In this document: piece by piece, positions 48,700 through 62,500 of the stretch
Numbering within the stretch: the first letter of the stretch is position 1
How the letters are laid out: each line of letters starts with the position of its first letter
Assembly: GCA_040954595.2 (NCBI GenBank)
Contig: CM082582.2
Span: 2,046,001 to 2,110,000, forward strand
Origin: Balanoglossus misakiensis
Lineage: Eukaryota; Hemichordata
DNA length: 64,000 bases
Reading direction: 5' to 3'
The notes under the pieces: model-generated
Told to the model about the DNA's origin: nothing
What the model saw: only the letters and a program-made list of their open reading frames with translations
Databases searched by the model: none
Translations under genes and position numbers: made by a program

Positions 48700-51600
48700 A
48701 AGAGACATATCCAAGTAGATCAAGGGTCATTGCCAAAATTATCAAAATATTTGGGTTATGTCCTGGCAGCAATAAAACTCATGTAGATCAAGAGTCATTG
48801 CCAAAATTATCAAAATATTTGAGTTATGTCCTGGCAGCAATAAAACTCGTGTGAACACAATCATGACTGTTGTGCTTTTTATCAAGAGACATATCCAAGT
48901 AGATCAAGGGTCATGGCCAAAATTATAAAAAATATTTGGGTTATGTCCTGGCAGCAATAAAACTTGTGTGAACACAATCATGACTGTTGTGCTTTTTAAC
49001 AAGAGACATATCCAAGTAGATCAAGGGTCATTTCCAAAATTATCAAAATATTTGGGTTATGTCATGTCAGCAATAAAACTCATGTAGATCAAGAGTCATT
49101 GCCAAAATTATCAAAATATTTGGTATATGTCCTGGCAGCAATAAAATTCATGTTAACAAAATCATGACTGATGTGCTATTTTTATCAAAATATTTGGTAT
49201 ATGTCCTGGCAGCAATAAAATTCATGTTAACAAAATCATGACTGATGTGCTTTTTAACAAGAGACATATCCAAGTAGATCAAGGGTCATTGCCAAAATTA
49301 TCAAAATATTTGGGTTATGTCCTGGCAGCAATACAACTCGTGTGAACACAATCATGACTGTTGTGCTTTTTAACAAGAGACATATCCAAGAAGATCAAGG
49401 GTCATTACCAAAATTATCAAAATATTTGGGTTATGTCCTGGCAGCAATAAAACTCATGTGAACACAATCATGACTGTTGTGCTTTTTATCAAGAGACATA
49501 TCCAAGTAGATCAAGGGTCATTGCCAAAATTATCAAAATATTTGGGTTATGTCCTGGCAGCAATAAAACTCGTGTGAACACAATCATGACTGTTGTGCTT
49601 TTTAACAAGAGACATATCCAAGTAGATCAAGGGTCATTGCCAAAATTATCAAAATATTTGGGTTATGTCCTGGCAGCAATAGTAGTCACGTAAACAAAAT
49701 CATGACTGTTGTGCTTTTTAACAAGAGACATATCCAAGTAGATCAAGGGTCATTGCCAAAATTATCAAAATATTTGGGTTATGTCCTGGCAGCAATAAAA
49801 TTCATGTTAACAAAATCATGACTGATGTGCTTTTTAACAAGAGACATATCCAAGTAGATCAAGGGTCATTGCCAAAATTATCAAAATATTTGGGTTATGT
49901 CCTGGCAGCAATAAAACTCGTGTGAACACAATCATGACTGTTGTGCTTTTTAACAAGAGACATATCCAAGAAGATCAAGGGTCATTACCAAAATTATCAA
50001 AATATTTGGGTTATGTCCTGGCAGCAATAAAACTCATGTGAACACAATCATGACTGTTGTGCTTTTTATCAAGAGACATATCCAAGTAGATCAAGGGTCA
50101 TTGCCAAAATTATCAAAATATTTGGGTTATGTCCTGGCAGCAATAAAACTCGTGTGAACACAATCATGACTGTTGTGCTTTTTAACAAGAGACATATCCA
50201 AGTAGATCAAGGGTCATTGCCAAAATTATCAAAATATTTGGGTTATGTCCTGGCAGCAATAGTAGTCACGTAAACAAAATCATGACTGTTGTGCTTTTTA
50301 ACAAGAGACATATCCAAGTAGATCAAGGGTCGTTGCCAAAATTATCAAAATATTTTGGTTATGTCCTGGCAGCAATAAAACTCATGTGAACAAAATAATG
50401 ACAGTTGTGCTTTTTAACAAGAGACATATCCAAGTAGTTCAAGGGTCATTGCCAAAATTATCAAAATATTTGGGTTATGTCATGGCAGCAATAAAACTCA
50501 TGTGAACAAAATAATGACTGTTGGGCTTTTTATCAAGAGACATATCCAAGTAGTTCAAGGGTCATTGCCATAATTATCAAAATATTTAGGTTATGTCCTG
50601 GCAGCAATAAAACTCATGTGAACAAAGTAATGACTGTTGTGCTTTTTAACAAGAGACATATCCAAGTAGATCAAGAGTCATTGCCAAAATTATCAAAATA
50701 TTTGGTGTATGTCCTGGCAGCAATAAAACTCATGTTAACAAAATCATGACTGATGTGCTTTTTAACAAGAGACATATCCAAGTAGATCAAGGGTCATTGC
50801 CAAAATTATCAAAATATTTGGGTTATGTCCTGACAGCAATAAAACTCGTGTGAACACAATCATGACTGTTGTGCTCTTTAACAAGAGACATATCAAAGAA
50901 GATCAAGGGTCATTGTCATAATTATCAAAATATTTGGGTTATGTCCTGGCAGCAATAAAACTCATGTGAACAAAATAATGACTGTTGTGCTTTTTAACAA
51001 GAGACATATCCAAGTAGATCAAGAGTCATTGCCAAAATTATCAAAATATTTGGTACTGATGTGCTTTTTAACAAGAGACATATCCAAGTAGATCAAGGGT
51101 CATTGCCAAAATTATCAAAATATTTGGGTTATGTCCTGACAGCAATAAAACTCGTGTGAACACAATCATGACTGTTGTGCTCTTTAACAAGAGACATATC
51201 AAAGAAGATCAAGGGTCATTGCCATAATTATCAAAATATTTGGGTTATGTCCTGGCAGCAATAAAACTCATGTGAACAAAATAATGACTGTTGTGCTTTT
51301 TAACAAGAGACATATCCAAGTAGATCAAGAGTCATTGCCAAAATTATCAAAATATTTGGTGTATGTCCTGGCAGCAATAAAACTCATGTTAACAAAATCA
51401 TGACTGTTGTGCTTTTTAACAAGAGACATATCCAAGTAGATCAAGGGTCATGGCCAAAATTATAAAAATATTTGGGTTATGTCCTGGCAGCAATAAAACT
51501 CGTGTGAACACAATCATGACTGTTGTGCTTTTTATCAAGAGACATATCCAAGTAGTTCAAGGGTCATTGCCAAGATTATCAAAATATTTGGGTTAAGTCC

Positions 51601-54600
51601 TGGCAGCAATAGTAGTCACGTAAACAAAATCATGACTGTTGTGCTTTTTAACAAGAGACATATCCAAGTAGATCAAGGGTCATGGCCAAAATTATAAAAA
51701 AATATTTGGGTTATGTCCTGGCAGCAATAAAACTTGTGTGAACACAATCATGACTGTTGTGCTTTTTAACAAGAGACATATCCAAGTAGATCAATGGTCA
51801 TTGCCAAATTTATCAAAATATTTGGGTTATGTCATGTCAGCAATAAAACTCATGTAGATCAAGAGTCATTGCCAAAATTATCAAATATTTGGTATATGTC
51901 CTGGCAGCAATAAAATTCATGTTAACAAAATCATGACTGATGTGCTTTTTAACAAGAGACATATCCAAGTAGATCAAGGGTCATTGCCAAAATTATCAAA
52001 ATATTTTGGTTATGTCCTGGCAGCAATAAAACTCATGTGAACACAATAATGACTGTTGTGCTTTTTAACAAGAGACATATCCAAGTAGATCAAGGGTCAT
52101 TGCCAAAATTATCAAAATATTTGTGTTATGTCCTGGCAGCAATAAAACTCATGTGAACAAAATAATGACTGTTGTGCTTTTTAACAAGAGACATATCCAA
52201 GTAGTTCAAGGGTCATTGCCAAAATTATCAAAATATTTGGGTTATGTCATGGCAGCAAGAAAACTCATGTGAACAAAATAATGACTGTTGGGCTTTTTAT
52301 CAAGAGACATATCCAAGTAGTTCAAGGGTCATTGCCATAATTATCAAAATATTTAGGTTATGTCCTGGCAGCAATAAATCTCATGTGAACAAAATAATGA
52401 CTGTTGTGCTTTTTAACAAGAGACATATCCAAGTAGATCAAGAGTCATTGCCAAAATTATCAAAATATTTGTGTTATGTCCTGGCAGCAATAAAACTCAT
52501 GTGAACAAAATAATGACTGTTGTGCTTATTAACAAGAGACATATCCAAGTAGTTAAAGGGTCATTGCCAAAATTATCAAAATATTTGGGTAATGTCATGG
52601 CAGCAATAAAACTCATGTGAACAAAATAATGACTGTTGGGCTTTTTATCAAGAGACATATCCAAGTAGTTCAAGGGTCATTGCCATAATTATCAAAATAT
52701 TTAGGTTATGTCCTGGCAGCAATAAAACTCATGTGAACAAAATAATGACTGTTGTGCTTTTTAACAAGAGACATATCCAAGTAGATCAAGAGTCATTGCC
52801 AAAAGTATCAAAATATTTGGTGTATGTCCTGGCAGCAATAAAACTCATGTTAACAAAATCATGACTTATGTGCTTTTTAACAAGAGACATATCCAAGTAG
52901 ATCAAGGGTCATTGCCAAAATTATAAAAATATTTGGGTTATGTCCTGACAGCAATAAAACTCGTGTGAACACAATCATGACTGTTGTGCTCTTTAACAAG
53001 AGACATATCCAAGAAGATCAAGGGTCATTGCCATAATTATCAAAATATTTGGGTTAAGTCCTGGCAGCAATAGAAGTCACGTAAACAAAATCATGACTGT
53101 TGTGCTTTTTAACAAGAGACATATCCAAGTAGATCAAGGGTCATGGCCAAAATTATAAAAATATTTGGGTTATGTCCTGGCAGCAATAAAACTCGTGTGA
53201 ACACAATCATGACTGTTGTGCTTTTTATCAAGAGACATATCTAAGTAGATCAAGGGTCATTGCCATAATTATCAAAATATTTGGGTTAAGTCCTGGCAGC
53301 AATAGTAGTCACGTAAACAAAATCATGACTGTTGTGCTTTTTAACAAGAGACATATCCAAGTCGATCAAGGGTCATTGCCAAAATTATCAAAATATTTGG
53401 GTTATGTCCTGGCAGCAATAAAACTCGTGTGAACACAATCATGACTGTTGTGCTTTTTAACAAGAGACATATCCAAGAAGATCAAGGGTCATTACCAAAA
53501 TTATCAAAATATTTGGGTTATGTCCTGGCAGCAATAAAACTCATGTGAACACAATCATGACTGTTGTGCTTTTTATCAAGAGACATATCCAAGTAGATCA
53601 AGGGTCATTGCCAAAATTATCAAAATATTTGGGTTATGTCCTGGCAGCAATAAAACTCATGTGAACAAAATAATGACTGTTGTGCTTTTTAACAAGAGAC
53701 ATATCCAAGTAGATCAAGAGTCATTGCCAAAATTATCAAAATATTTGGTACTGATGTGCTTTTTAACAAGAGACATATCCAAGTAGATCAAGGGTCATTG
53801 CCAAAATTATCAAAATATTTGGGTTATGTCCTGGCAGCAATAAAACTCATGTAGATCAAGAGTCATTGCCAAAATTATCAAAATATTTGAGTTATGTCCT
53901 GGCAGCAATAAAACTCGTGTGAACACAATCATGACTGTTGTGCTTTTTATCAAGAGACATATCCAAGTAGATCAAGGGTCATGGCCAAAATTATAAAAAA
54001 TATTTGGGTTATGTCCTGGCAGCAATAAAACTTGTGTGAACACAATCATGACTGTTGTGCTTTTTAACAAGAGACATATCCAAGTAGATCAAGAGTCATT
54101 GCCAAAATTATCAAAATATTTGTGTTATGTCCTGGCAGCAATAAAACTCATGTGAACAAAATAATGACTGTTGTGCTTATTAACAAGAGACATATCCAAG
54201 TAGTTAAAGGGTCATTGCCAAAATTATCAAAATATTTGGGTAATGTCATGGCAGCAATAAAACTCATGTGAACAAAATAATGACTGTTGGGCTTTTTATC
54301 AAGAGACATATCCAAGTAGTTCAAGGGTCATTGCCATAATTATCAAAATATTTAGGTTATGTCCTGGCAGCAATAAAACTCATGTGAACAAAATAATGAC
54401 TGTTGTGCTTTTTAACAAGAGACATATCCAAGTAGATCAAGAGTCATTGCCAAAAGTATCAAAATATTTGGTGTATGTCCTGGCAGCAATAAAACTCATG
54501 TTAACAAAATCATGACTTATGTGCTTTTTAACAAGAGACATATCCAAGTAGATCAAGGGTCATTGCCAAAATTATAAAAATATTTGGGTTATGTCCTGAC

Positions 54601-57600
54601 AGCAATAAAACTCGTGTGAACACAATCATGACTGTTGTGCTCTTTAACAAGAGACATATCCAAGAAGATCAAGGGTCATTGCCATAATTATCAAAATATT
54701 TGGGTTAAGTCCTGGCAGCAATAGAAGTCACGTAAACAAAATCATGACTGTTGTGCTTTTTAACAAGAGACATATCCAAGTAGATCAAGGGTCATGGCCA
54801 AAATTATAAAAATATTTGGGTTATGTCCTGGCAGCAATAAAACTCGTGTGAACACAATCATGACTGTTGTGCTTTTTAACAAGAGACATATCCAAGAAGA
54901 TCAAGGGTCATTACCAAAATTATCAAAATATTTGGGTTATGTCCTGGCAGCAATAAAACTCATGTGAACACAATCATGACTGTTGTGCTTTTTATCAAGA
55001 GACATATCCAAGTAGATCAAGGGTCATTGCCAAAATTATCAAAATATTTGGGTTATGTCCTGGCAGCAATAAAACTCATGTGAACAAAATAATGACTGTT
55101 GTGCTTTTTAACAAGAGACATATCCAAGTAGATCAAGAGTCATTGCCAAAATTATCAAAATATTTGGTACTGATGTGCTTTTTAACAAGAGACATATCCA
55201 AGTAGATCAAGGGTCATTGCCAAAATTATCAAAATATTTGGGTTATGTCCTGGCAGCAATAAAACTCATGTAGATCAAGAGTCATTGCCAAAATTATCAA
55301 AATATTTGAGTTATGTCCTGGCAGCAATAAAACTCGTGTGAACACAATCATGACTGTTGTGCTTTTTATCAAGAGACATATCCAAGTAGATCAAGGGTCA
55401 TGGCCAAAATTATAAAAAATATTTGGGTTATGTCCTGGCAGCAATAAAACTTGTGTGAACACAATCATGACTGTTGTGCTTTTTAACAAGAGACATATCC
55501 AAGTAGATCAAGGGTCATTTCCAAAATTATCAAAATATTTGGGTTATGTCATGTCAGCAATAAAACTCATGTAGATCAAGAGTCATTGCCAAAATTATCA
55601 AAATATTTGGTATATGTCCTGGCAGCAATAAAATTCATGTTAACAAAATCATGACTGATGTGCTATTTTTATCAAAATATTTGGTATATGTCCTGGCAGC
55701 AATAAAATTCATGTTAACAAAATCATGACTGTTGTGCTTTTTAACAAGAGACATATCCAAGTAGATCAAGGGTCATTGCCAAAATTATCAAAATATTTGG
55801 GTTATGTCCTGGCAGCAATAAAACTCGTGTGAACACAATCATGACTGTTGTGCTTTTTAACAAGAGACATATCCAAGAAGATCAAGGGTCATTACCAAAA
55901 TTATCAAAATATTTGGGTTATGTCCTGGCAGCAATAAAACTCATGTGAACACAATCATGACTGTTGTGCTTTTTATCAAGAGACATATCCAAGTAGATCA
56001 AGGGTCATTGCCAAAATTATCAAAATATTTGGGTTATGTCCTGGCAGCAATAAAACTCGTGTGAACACAATCATGACTGTTGTGCTTTTTAACAAGAGAC
56101 ATATCCAAGTAGATCAAGGGTCATTGCCAAAATTATCAAAATATTTGGGTTATGTCCTGGCAGCAATAGTAGTCACGTAAACAAAATCATGACTGTTGTG
56201 CTTTTTAACAAGAGACATATCCAAGTAGATCAAGGGTCATTGCCAAAATTATCAAAATATTTGGGTTATGTCCTGGCAGCAATAAAATTCATGTTAACAA
56301 AATCATGACTGATGTGCTTTTTAACAAGAGACATATCCAAGTAGATCAAGGGTCATTGCCAAAATTATCAAAATATTTGGGTTATGTCCTGGCAGCAATA
56401 AAACTCGTGTGAACACAATCATGACTGTTGTGCTTTTTAACAAGAGACATATCCAAGAAGATCAAGGGTCATTACCAAAATTATCAAAATATTTGGGTTA
56501 TGTCCTGGCAGCAATAAAACTCATGTGAACACAATCATGACTGTTGTGCTTTTTATCAAGAGACATATCCAAGTAGATCAAGGGTCATTGCCAAAATTAT
56601 CAAAATATTTGGGTTATGTCCTGGCAGCAATAAAACTCGTGTGAACACAATCATGACTGTTGTGCTTTTTAACAAGAGACATATCCAAGTAGATCAAGGG
56701 TCATTGCCAAAATTATCAAAATATTTGGGTTATGTCCTGGCAGCAATAGTAGTCACGTAAACAAAATCATGACTGTTGTGCTTTTTAACAAGAGACATAT
56801 CCAAGTAGATCAAGGGTCATTGCCAAAATTATCAAAATATTTTGGTTATGTCCTGGCAGCAATAAAACTCATGTGAACAAAATAATGACAGTTGTGCTTT
56901 TTAACAAGAGACATATCCAAGTAGTTCAAGGGTCATTGCCAAAATTATCAAAATATTTGGGTTATGTCATGGCAGCAATAAAACTCATGTGAACAAAATA
57001 ATGACTGTTGGGCTTTTTATCAAGAGACATATCCAAGTAGTTCAAGGGTCATTGCCATAATTATCAAAATATTTAGGTTATGTCCTGGCAGCAATAAAAC
57101 TCATGTGAACAAAGTAATGACTGTTGTGCTTTTTAACAAGAGACATATCCAAGTAGATCAAGAGTCATTGCCAAAATTATCAAAATATTTGGTGTATGTC
57201 CTGGCAGCAATAAAACTCATGTTAACAAAATCATGACTGATGTGCTTTTTAACAAGAGACATATCCAAGTAGATCAAGGGTCATTGCCAAAATTATCAAA
57301 ATATTTGGGTTATGTCCTGACAGCAATAAAACTCGTGTGAACACAATCATGACTGTTGTGCTCTTTAACAAGAGACATATCAAAGAAGATCAAGGGTCAT
57401 TGCCATAATTATCAAAATATTTGGGTTATGTCCTGGCAGCAATAAAACTCATGTGAACAAAATAATGACTGTTGTGCTTTTTAACAAGAGACATATCCAA
57501 GTAGATCAAGAGTCATTGCCAAAATTATCAAAATATTTGGTACTGATGTGCTTTTTAACAAGAGACATATCCAAGTAGATCAAGGGTCATTGCCAAAATT

Positions 57601-59500
57601 ATCAAAATATTTGGGTTATGTCCTGACAGCAATAAAACTCGTGTGAACACAATCATGACTGTTGTGCTCTTTAACAAGAGACATATCAAAGAAGATCAAG
57701 GGTCATTGCCATAATTATCAAAATATTTGGGTTATGTCCTGGCAGCAATAAAACTCATGTGAACAAAATAATGACTGTTGTGCTTTTTAACAAGAGACAT
57801 ATCCAAGTAGATCAAGAGTCATTGCCAAAATTATCAAAATATTTGGTGTATGTCCTGGCAGCAATAAAACTCATGTTAACAAAATCATGACTGTTGTGCT
57901 TTTTAACAAGAGACATATCCAAGTAGATCAAGGGTCATGGCCAAAATTATAAAAATATTTGGGTTATGTCCTGGCAGCAATAAAACTCGTGTGAACACAA
58001 TCATGACTGTTGTGCTTTTTATCAAGAGACATATCCAAGTAGATCAAGGGTCATTGCCAAGATTATCAAAATATTTGGGTTAAGTCCTGGCAGCAATAGT
58101 AGTCACGTAAACAAAATCATGACTGTTGTGCTTTTTAACAAGAGACATATCCAAGTAGATCAAGGGTCATGGCCAAAATTATAAAAAAATATTTGGGTTA
58201 TGTCCTGGCAGCAATAAAACTTGTGTGAACACAATCATGACTGTTGTGCTTTTTAACAAGAGACATATCCAAGTAGATCAATGGTCATTGCCAAATTTAT
58301 CAAAATATTTGGGTTATGTCATGTCAGCAATAAAACTCATGTAGATCAAGAGTCATTGCCAAAATTATCAAATATTTGGTATATGTCCTGGCAGCAATAA
58401 AATTCATGTTAACAAAATCATGACTGATGTGCTTTTTAACAAGAGACATATCCAAGTAGATCAAGGGTCATTGCCAAAATTATCAAAATATTTTGGTTAT
58501 GTCCTGGCAGCAATAAAACTCATGTGAACACAATAATGACTGTTGTGCTTTTTAACAAGAGACATATCCAAGTAGATCAAGGGTCATTGCCAAAATTATC
58601 AAAATATTTGTGTTATGTCCTGGCAGCAATAAAACTCATGTGAACAAAATAATGACTGTTGTGCTTTTTAACAAGAGACATATCCAAGTAGTTCAAGGGT
58701 CATTGCCAAAATTATCAAAATATTTGGGTTATGTCATGGCAACAATAAAACTCATGTGAACAAAATAATGACTGTTGGGCTTTTTATCAAGAGACATATC
58801 CAAGTAGTTCAAGGGTCATTGCCATAATTATCAAAATATTTAGGTTATGTCCTGGCAGCAATAAATCTCATGTGAACAAAATAATGACTGTTGTGCTTTT
58901 TAACAAGAGACATATCCAAGTAGATCAAGAGTCATTGCCAAAATTATCAAAATATTTGTGTTATGTCCTGGCAGCAATAAAACTCATGTGAACAAAATAA
59001 TGACTGTTGTGCTTATTAACAAGAGACATATCCAAGTAGTTAAAGGGTCATTGCCAAAATTATCAAAATATTTGGGTAATGTCATGGCAGCAATAAAACT
59101 CATGTGAACAAAATAATGACTGTTGGGCTTTTTATCAAGAGACATATCCAAGTAGTTCAAGGGTCATTGCCATAATTATCAAAATATTTAGGTTATGTCC
59201 TGGCAGCAATAAAACTCATGTGAACAAAATAATGACTGTTGTGCTTTTTAACAAGAGACATATCCAAGTAGATCAAGAGTCATTGCCAAAAGTATCAAAA
59301 TATTTGGTGTATGTCCTGGCAGCAATAAAACTCATGTTAACAAAATCATGACTTATGTGCTTTTTAACAAGAGACATATCCAAGTAGATCAAGGGTCATT
59401 GCCAAAATTATCAAAATATTTGGGTTATGTCCTGACAGCAATAAAACTCGTGTGAACACAATCATGACTGTTGTGCTCTTTAACAAGAGACATATCCAAG
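48680..59500 (+). repeat. 6487-bp higher-order duplication inside satellite B
   Basis: Rare variant landmarks recur at a constant 6487-bp offset: GGTACTGATGTG at 48681 and 55168; GTGCTATTTTTATC near 49175 and 55662; GGTACTGATGTG at 51054 and 57541; GTGCTTATTAACAAG near 52525 and 59012. Further GTGCTTATTAAC and GGTACTGATGTG copies near 53749 and 54176 show shorter nested duplications. The start and end of each copy are approximate. Confidence 0.75.
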
Positions 59501-62500
59501 AAGATCAAGGGTCATTGCCATAATTATCAAAATATTTGGGTTATGTCCTGGCAGCAATAAAACTCATGTGAACAAATTAATGACTGTTGTGCTTTTTAAC
59601 AAGAGACATATCCAAGTAGATCAAGAGTCATTGCCAAAATTATCAAAATATTTGGGTAATGTCATGGCAGCAATAAAACTCATGTGAACAAAATAATGAC
59701 TGTTGGGCTTTTTATCAAGAGACATATCCAAGTAGTTCAAGGGTCATTGCCATAATTATCAAAATATTTAGGTTATGTCCTGGCAGCAATAAAACTCATG
59801 TGAACAAAATAATGACTGTTGTGCTTTTTAACAAGAAACATATCCAAGTAGATCAAGAGTCATTGCCAAAATTATCAAAATATTTGGTGTATGTCCTGGC
59901 AGCAATAAAACTCATGTTAACAAAATCATGACTGATGTGCTTTTTAACAAGAGACATATCCAAGTAGATCAAGGGTCATTGCCAAAATTATCAAAATATT
60001 TGGGTTATGTCCTGACAGCAATAAAACTCGTGTGAACACAATCATGACTGTTGTGCTCTTTAACAAGAGACATATCCAAGAAGATCAAGGGTCATTGCCA
60101 TAATTATCAAAATATTTGGGTTATGTCCTGGCAGCAATAAAACTCATGTGAACAAAATAATGACTTTTGTGCTTTTTAACAAGAGACATATCCAAGTAGA
60201 TCAAGAGTCATTGCCAAAATTATCAAAATATTTGGTATATGTCCTGGCAGCAATAAAACTCATGTGAGCACAATCATGACTGTTGTGCTTTTTATCAAGA
60301 GACATATCCAAGTACATCAAGGGTCATTGCCAAAATTATCAAAATATTTGGGTTAAGTCCTGGCAGCAATAGTAGTCACGTAAACAAAATCATGACTGTT
60401 GTGCTTTTTAACAAGAGACATATCCAAGTAGATCAAGGGTCATGGCCAAAATTATCAAAATATTTGGGTTATGTCCTGGCAGCAATAAAACTAGTGTGAA
60501 CACAATCATGACTGTTGTGCTTTTTATCAAGAGACATATCCAAGTAGATCAAGGGTCATTGCCAAGATTATCAAAATATTTGGGTTAAGTCCTGGCAGCA
60601 ATAGTAGTCACGTAAACAAAATCATGACTGTTGTGCTTTTTAACAAGAGACATATCCAAGTAGATCAAGGGTCATGGCCAAAATTATAAAAAATATTTGG
60701 GTTATGTCCTGGCAGCAATAAAACTTGTGTGAACACAATCATGACTGTTGTGCTTTTTAACAAGAGACATATCCAAGTAGATCAAGAGTCATTGCCAAAA
60801 TTATCAAAATATTTGGTGTATGTCCTGGCAGCAATAAAACAAATGTTAACAAAATCATGACTGATGTGCTTTTTAACAAGAGACATATCCAAGTAGATCA
60901 AGGGTCATTGCCAAAATTATCAAAATATTTGGGTTATGTCCTGACAGCAATAAAACTTGTGTGAACACAATCATGACTGTTGTGCTCTTTAACAAGAGAC
61001 ATATCCAAGAAGATCAAGGGTCATTGCCATAATTATCAAAATATTTGGGTTATGTCCTGGCAGCAATAAAACTCATGTGAACAAAATAATGACTTTTGTG
61101 CTTTTTAACAAGAGACATATCCAAGTAGATCAAGAGTCATTGCCAAAATTATCAAAATATTTGGTATATGTCCTGGCAGCAATAAAACTCATGTGAGCAC
61201 AATCATAACTGTTGTGCTTTTTATCAAGAGACATATCCAAGTAGATCCAGGGTCATTGCCAAAATTATCAAAATATTTGGGTTAAGTCCTGGCAGCAATA
61301 GTAGTCACGTAAACAAAATCATGACTGTTGTGCTTTTTAACAAGAGACATATCCAAGTAGATCAAGGGTCATGGCCAAAATTATCAAAATATTTGGGTTA
61401 TGTCCTGGCAGCAATAAAACTCGTGTGAACACAATCATGACTGTTGTGCTTTTTATCAAGAGACATATCCAAGTAGATCAAGGGTCATTGCCAAGATTAT
61501 CAAAATATTTGGGTTAAGTCCTGGCAGCAATAGTAGTCACGTAAACAAAATCATGACTGTTGTGCTTTTTAACAAGAGACATATCCAAGTAGATCAAGGG
61601 TCATGGCCAAAATTATAAAAAATATTTGGGTTATGTCCTGGCAGCAATAAAACTTGTGTGAACACAATCATGACTGTTGTGCTTTTTAACAAGAGACATA
61701 TCCAAGTAGATCAAGGGCCATTGCCAAAATTATCAAAATATTTGGGTTATGTCCTGGCAGCAATAGTAGTCACGTAAACAAAATAATGTCTGTTGTGCTT
61801 TTTAACAAGAGACATATCCAAGTAGTTCAAGGGTCATTGCCAAAATTATCAAAATATTTGGGTTATGTCATGTCAGCAATAAAACTCATGTGAACAAAAT
61901 AATGACTGTTGTGCTTTTTAACAAGAGACATATCCAAGTAGATCAAGAGTCATTGCCAAAATTATCAAAATATTTGGTATATGTCCTGGCAGCAATAAAA
62001 TTCATGTTAACAAAATCATGACTTATGTGCTTTTTAACAAGAGACAAATCCAAGAAGATCAAGGGTCATTACCAAAATTATCAAAATATTTGGGTTATGT
62101 CCTGGCAGCAATAAAACTCATGTGAACACAATCATGACTGTTGTGCTTTTTATCAAGAGACATATCCAAGTAGATCAAGGGTCATTGCCAAAATTATCAA
62201 AATATTTGGGTTAAGTCCTGGCAGCAATAGAAGTCACGTAAACAAAATCATGACTGTTGTGCTTTTTAACAAGAGACATATCCAAGTAGATCAAGGGTCA
62301 TGGCCAAAATTATAAAAATATTTGGGTTATGTCCTGGCAGCAATAAAACTCGTGTGAACACAATCATGACTGTTGTGCTTTTTATCAAGAGACATATCTA
62401 AGTAGATCAAGGGTCATTGCCAAAATTATCAAAATATTTGGGTTAAGTCCTGGCAGCAATAGTAGTCACGTAAACAGAATCATGTATGTTGTGCATTTTA

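Noticed and set aside
41060-52504. 86-codon frames beginning MYFIRCSGPLN and 60-codon minus-strand frames beginning MLAHFASPL
   Set aside because: Copies of the satellite B spacer/monomer that are identical because the DNA is duplicated. No coding evidence.
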